Shown: piece by piece, positions 6,412 to 8,449 of the stretch
Layout of the letters: each line of letters starts with the position of its first letter
How positions within the stretch are numbered: position 1 is the stretch's first letter
Assembly: GCA_024641725.1 (NCBI GenBank)
Contig: JAHECM010000017.1
Location: 1-8,449 of the forward strand
Source of the DNA: Limnohabitans sp.
GTDB taxonomy: Bacteria; Pseudomonadota; Gammaproteobacteria; Burkholderiales; Burkholderiaceae_C
Direction: 5' to 3'
Length of the DNA: 8,449 bases
Notes under the pieces: model-generated
Told to the model about the DNA's origin: nothing
The model's database searches: none
Seen by the model: only the letters and a program-made list of their open reading frames with translations
Made by a program: the position numbers and the translations under genes

Positions 6412-6426
6412 AAAGGAGGAGGTAAC
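6412..6426 (-). other. Anti-Shine-Dalgarno-like run in the SDR leader
   Basis: In the gap between the two SDR genes the minus-strand mRNA reads GUUACCUCCUCCUUU, which resembles the 3' end of 16S rRNA (ACCUCCUUU) rather than a ribosome binding site. It could pair with purine-rich ribosome binding sites elsewhere in the transcript. On the plus strand it looks like a strong Shine-Dalgarno, but no credible gene follows there. No role is established. Confidence 0.35.
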
Positions 6427-6433
6427 TGGCGGC

Positions 6434-7183
6434 TCAAATGGTCATGCCACCGTCCACCATGTAGGCATTGCCTGTGGCAAAGATGGATTCGTCAGACGCC
6501 AAGAAGGTGACGATGGGCGCGATCTCGGCCGCCTGTGCCAGCCGCCCCATGGGCTGGCGGTTGATGAAGTCTTGCCGCGCTTGCACCGGGTCGGCATAAC
6601 TGTTGATGCGGTCTTGCAGCGAAGGCGTGTCCACGGTGCCCGGACAAATGGCGTTGCAGCGCACGCCTTGGCGCACATAGTCGGCGGCCACGCTTTTGGT
6701 CAGGCCAATCACCGCCGCCTTGCTGGTGCCGTAGATGAAACGGTTGGGCAAGCCCTTGACGCTGGAGCACACGCTGGCCATGTTGATGATGCTGCCGCCG
6801 CGCCCGTCTTGCGCAAACTGCGCCACCATGCGGGGCACCACCGCCTGGATCATCCAGAACTGCGAGCGCGCATTGAGGTTGAAGGCAAATTCCCAGTCCT
6901 CGTCGGTGGCCAATTCGATGTTGCCGTTGTGCACAAAACCAGCGCAGTTAAAGACGATGTCGATGCGGTCCATGCTGGCCACTTGGGCGGCAATCGCGTG
7001 CTTGTCGAGCACGTTCAACACGGCGGTGTGCACGTTTTCCACCCCCACGTAGGCCTTGAGCAGCTCTGCGTTCACGTCGGTGGCGTAAACGGTGGCACCC
7101 TCGGCGGCCATGGCCAGTGCAGCGGCCTGGCCAATGCCTTGGCCGGCTGCGGTGACGAGTGCGGTTTTGCCTTTGAGTCTCAT
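6434..7183 (-). CDS. DHRS6-like SDR, probable 2-keto-3-deoxy-L-fuconate-type dehydrogenase
   Basis: A 249-residue classical SDR. Seen: TAAGQGIG (11-18), Asp36 (NAD preference), NCAG (79-82), Asn104 in NLNARS, Ser137, Tyr151 and Lys155 (YGTSK), and CPGTVDTPSLQDRI (180-193). The N-terminus, the AGFVHNG segment, the SSVKGLPNR segment and the AAVIGLTKSVAAD helix follow human DHRS6/BDH2 and bacterial 2-keto-3-deoxy-L-fuconate dehydrogenases closely. Such bacterial enzymes oxidise the C4 hydroxyl of a 2-keto-3-deoxy sugar acid, giving the 2,4-diketo acid that an FAH-fold enzyme cleaves; that enzyme lies two genes downstream. The frame is open further upstream, but ATG 7183 begins the conserved domain and overlaps the previous stop as ATGA, indicating translational coupling; GGAG lies 11 nt upstream. 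A beta-hydroxybutyrate dehydrogenase is the less likely alternative. Confidence 0.92.
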   Translation of the reverse strand: MRLKGKTALVTAAGQGIGQAAALAMAAEGATVYATDVNAELLKAYVGVENVHTAVLNVLDKHAIAAQVASMDRIDIVFNCAGFVHNGNIELATDEDWEFAFNLNARSQFWMIQAVVPRMVAQFAQDGRGGSIINMASVCSSVKGLPNRFIYGTSKAAVIGLTKSVAADYVRQGVRCNAICPGTVDTPSLQDRINSYADPVQARQDFINRQPMGRLAQAAEIAPIVTFLASDESIFATGNAYMVDGGMTI

Positions 7184-8301
7184 GGTGCTTGGATCTCCAA
7201 ATGGTGGGTTTGCAGGTGCGCAATGGCCGCCCAGTCCCAGGCAATGCCAAGACCTGGGATTTCGGGTGGATGGGCAAAGCCATCCTCCACTTTCATGCGC
7301 GAGGTGGTGATGTCGTCCAGCTGTGGAATGTATTCCACCCAAGTGGCATTGGGCACGGCAGCGCACAGGCTGACGTGCAGTTCCATCAAAAAGTGGGGGC
7401 AGACCGCCACGTCAAAGGTTTCAGCCAGATGCGCGGTCTTGATCCAAGGCGTGATGCCGCCAATGCGCGCCACATCGGGCTGCACCACCGAGCAAGCACC
7501 TTGCTCCAGATATTCCCTGAACTGCATGGGGTGGTACATCGACTCGCCGACTGCGACAGGGATGGTGGTGTGCTCACGCAACTGGCGGTGACCCGAGACG
7601 TCTTCGGCAGGCATGGGCTCTTCGATCCAAGCCAAACCCAGACCGTCGAATGCCCGCGCACGGCGCAACACCTCGGCCCGGTTGAAGCCTTGGTTGGCGT
7701 CGGTCATCAATTCAAAACCCGGGCCCACCGCGTCGCGCACAGCAGACAGGCGCGCCACGTCTTCGCTCACATGGGGCCGGCCGATCTTGATCTTGGCGCC
7801 TTTGAAGCCTTGGGCTTGCGCTTGCAGCGTCTGGTCGACCAGCGCTTGGGGTGACAAATGCAGCCAACCGCCCTCTGTGGTGTACAGGGGCACTCGCGAC
7901 TGCGCCCCACCCAGCAACTGCCACAGTGGCAAGCCCTGACTTTGGGCCCGCCAATCCCACAAAGCCGTGTCCACACAAGCCAGCGCCAAACTGGTCATGG
8001 CCCCCACCGCAGTGGCGTGGGTGTGGAAAAACAGGTCTTTCCAAATCGACTCGACCCGCACGGGGTCTCGCCCTATCAGGCGTGGGGCCAGGTGGTCGTG
8101 CAGCAAAGCCATAACCGACGAGCCCCCCGTGCCGATGGTGTACGCGTAGCCCGTCGCGTCAATGCCATCGCTGCAGTGCAGCGTGAGCAAAAGGGTTTCT
8201 TGCATCACAAAGGACTGGATGGCATCGGTGCGCAACACCTTGGGCGGCAGGTTGACTTGCCGTAGGCTGACGCGGTCAATGGTGATGTGTTGCTGAGCCA
8301 T
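7180..8301 (-). CDS. Mandelate racemase-subgroup enolase superfamily enzyme, probable sugar-acid dehydratase
   Basis: A 373-residue enolase-superfamily protein: N-terminal capping domain (1-130), then the barrel. The full mandelate-racemase set is present: KIK (Lys170, Lys172), Asp201 and Asn203 in DANQG, metal ligands Asp201, Glu227 (IEEP) and Glu253 (GES), then Asp276, His303 (CPHF) and Glu323. Spacing between these residues equals that of Pseudomonas putida mandelate racemase (166/195/221/247/270/297/317). With 2-keto-3-deoxy acid enzymes downstream, a sugar-acid dehydratase (L-fuconate, L-rhamnonate, L-lyxonate or similar) is likely; racemase activity is not excluded. I chose ATG 8301; in-frame alternatives are ATG 8310, ATG 8331 and TTG 8415, and none has a Shine-Dalgarno. 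The TTG would start translation inside the predicted promoter. It is the first gene of operon A and overlaps the next by ATGA. Confidence 0.9.
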   Translation of the reverse strand: MAQQHITIDRVSLRQVNLPPKVLRTDAIQSFVMQETLLLTLHCSDGIDATGYAYTIGTGGSSVMALLHDHLAPRLIGRDPVRVESIWKDLFFHTHATAVGAMTSLALACVDTALWDWRAQSQGLPLWQLLGGAQSRVPLYTTEGGWLHLSPQALVDQTLQAQAQGFKGAKIKIGRPHVSEDVARLSAVRDAVGPGFELMTDANQGFNRAEVLRRARAFDGLGLAWIEEPMPAEDVSGHRQLREHTTIPVAVGESMYHPMQFREYLEQGACSVVQPDVARIGGITPWIKTAHLAETFDVAVCPHFLMELHVSLCAAVPNATWVEYIPQLDDITTSRMKVEDGFAHPPEIPGLGIAWDWAAIAHLQTHHLEIQAP

Positions 8302-8311
8302 GCTGTGCATT

Positions 8312-8320
8312 GGGGGGGGG
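8312..8320. repeat. Homopolymer G9/C9 before the enolase-family start
   Basis: Nine consecutive G on the plus strand, read as C9 in the mRNA. It lies 10 nt upstream of ATG 8301 and 1 nt upstream of ATG 8310, where a Shine-Dalgarno would be expected. From ATG 8331 the tract would be coding (a Pro run), in frame with the main gene at this length only. It could be a slippage site or a sequencing-length ambiguity. Confidence 0.8.
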
Positions 8321-8385
8321 TGGAGAATCATGCGGGTTTGTGCGGATCGAAAAGCGCTTGACCGAACAAAACTGAACGTGTGATG

Positions 8386-8415
8386 ATTGTGCAACTGGTC
8401 TGACCACTTGTCCAA
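8386..8415 (-). promoter_or_regulatory. Candidate promoter of the sugar-acid operon
   Basis: On the minus strand TTGGAC (8410-8415) and CACAAT (8386-8391) stand 18 bp apart, matching the sigma-70 boxes at 3 and 4 of 6 positions. The spacer is filled by the palindrome at 8392-8410. Transcription would start near 8379, giving a leader of about 78 nt before ATG 8301. The weak boxes suit a regulated promoter. The rest of 8302-8449 shows no gene. Confidence 0.4.
8392..8410. promoter_or_regulatory. GntR/FadR-type operator
   Basis: A 19-bp palindrome, CAACTGGTC T GACCACTTG, symmetric in eight of nine pairs around a central T. Its core TGGTCTGACCA fits the TNGTNNNACNA pattern known for FadR-subfamily GntR regulators, many of which control sugar-acid genes (UxuR, LgoR, DgoR are examples). 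No GntR gene lies in the window; it may be just beyond the right edge. The binding protein is inference. Confidence 0.65.
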
Positions 8416-8449
8416 TTCACGTTATCCCTGATCTGCCGCATGCCCATCC

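Noticed and set aside
7184..7366. N-terminal extension of the DHRS6-like SDR to 7366
   Set aside because: The added residues have no SDR character and lie wholly within the enolase-family coding region; ATG 7183 with its ATGA overlap is the better start.
6395..7591. Plus-strand open frame (398 codons) with a strong Shine-Dalgarno-like run (6412-6426) near its start
   Set aside because: The translation shows no family motifs and lies opposite the well-supported SDR and enolase-family genes. The purine run is better described as a feature of the opposite strand's leader.
8302..8415. N-terminal extension of the enolase-family protein to a TTG at 8415
   Set aside because: The TTG lies in the predicted -35 box and the extension crosses the operator and C9 tract; the conserved domain begins at ATG 8301.
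8440..8449. Possible start (ATG at 8440) of a divergent plus-strand gene at the right edge
   Set aside because: Only about three codons are visible and there is no Shine-Dalgarno, so it cannot be supported.

Overview
The window looks like chromosomal DNA from a betaproteobacterium, most likely Burkholderiales and probably Comamonadaceae (inference from high GC, compact co-directional operons, AAGGA-type ribosome binding sites and the protein families present). Nothing suggests a phage, plasmid or transposon, and I see no tRNA, rRNA or CRISPR array. Apart from the cut-off gene at the left edge, every gene lies on the minus strand, so transcription runs from high to low coordinates. The gene-free stretches (249-293, 4576-4743, 8302-8449) are all short and are described below.

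Right half (about 8449 down to 4694), operon A: an enolase-superfamily dehydratase or racemase, a DHRS6-like short-chain dehydrogenase (SDR), a second SDR and a fumarylacetoacetate-hydrolase-fold enzyme. This set fits a non-phosphorylative sugar or sugar-acid route of the L-fuconate/L-rhamnonate type: (sugar -> lactone -> acid) -> 2-keto-3-deoxy acid -> 2,4-diketo-3-deoxy acid -> pyruvate plus a 2-hydroxy acid. The exact sugar is not readable from the sequence. Upstream is a near-perfect palindrome of the FadR-subfamily GntR type, placed between plausible -35 and -10 boxes. A strong GC hairpin follows the last gene.

Left half (about 4612 down to 294), operon B: a TetR regulator, a long DmdC-type acyl-CoA dehydrogenase, a secreted DUF2147 protein, a crotonase-fold enzyme that looks like an enoyl-CoA isomerase rather than a hydratase, and a PaaI-type hotdog thioesterase. 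It looks like an autoregulated acyl-CoA (fatty or branched acid) catabolic operon. A 22-bp palindrome overlaps the predicted promoter just before the regulator gene. At the left edge the 3' end of a YciA-type acyl-CoA thioesterase gene converges on operon B.

The most useful leads are the two operator candidates, the complete but substrate-unknown pathway in operon A, the active-site change in the crotonase, a C9 tract just before the enolase-family start codon, and the periplasmic DUF2147 gene inside an acyl-CoA operon. I saw no clearly unprecedented system.
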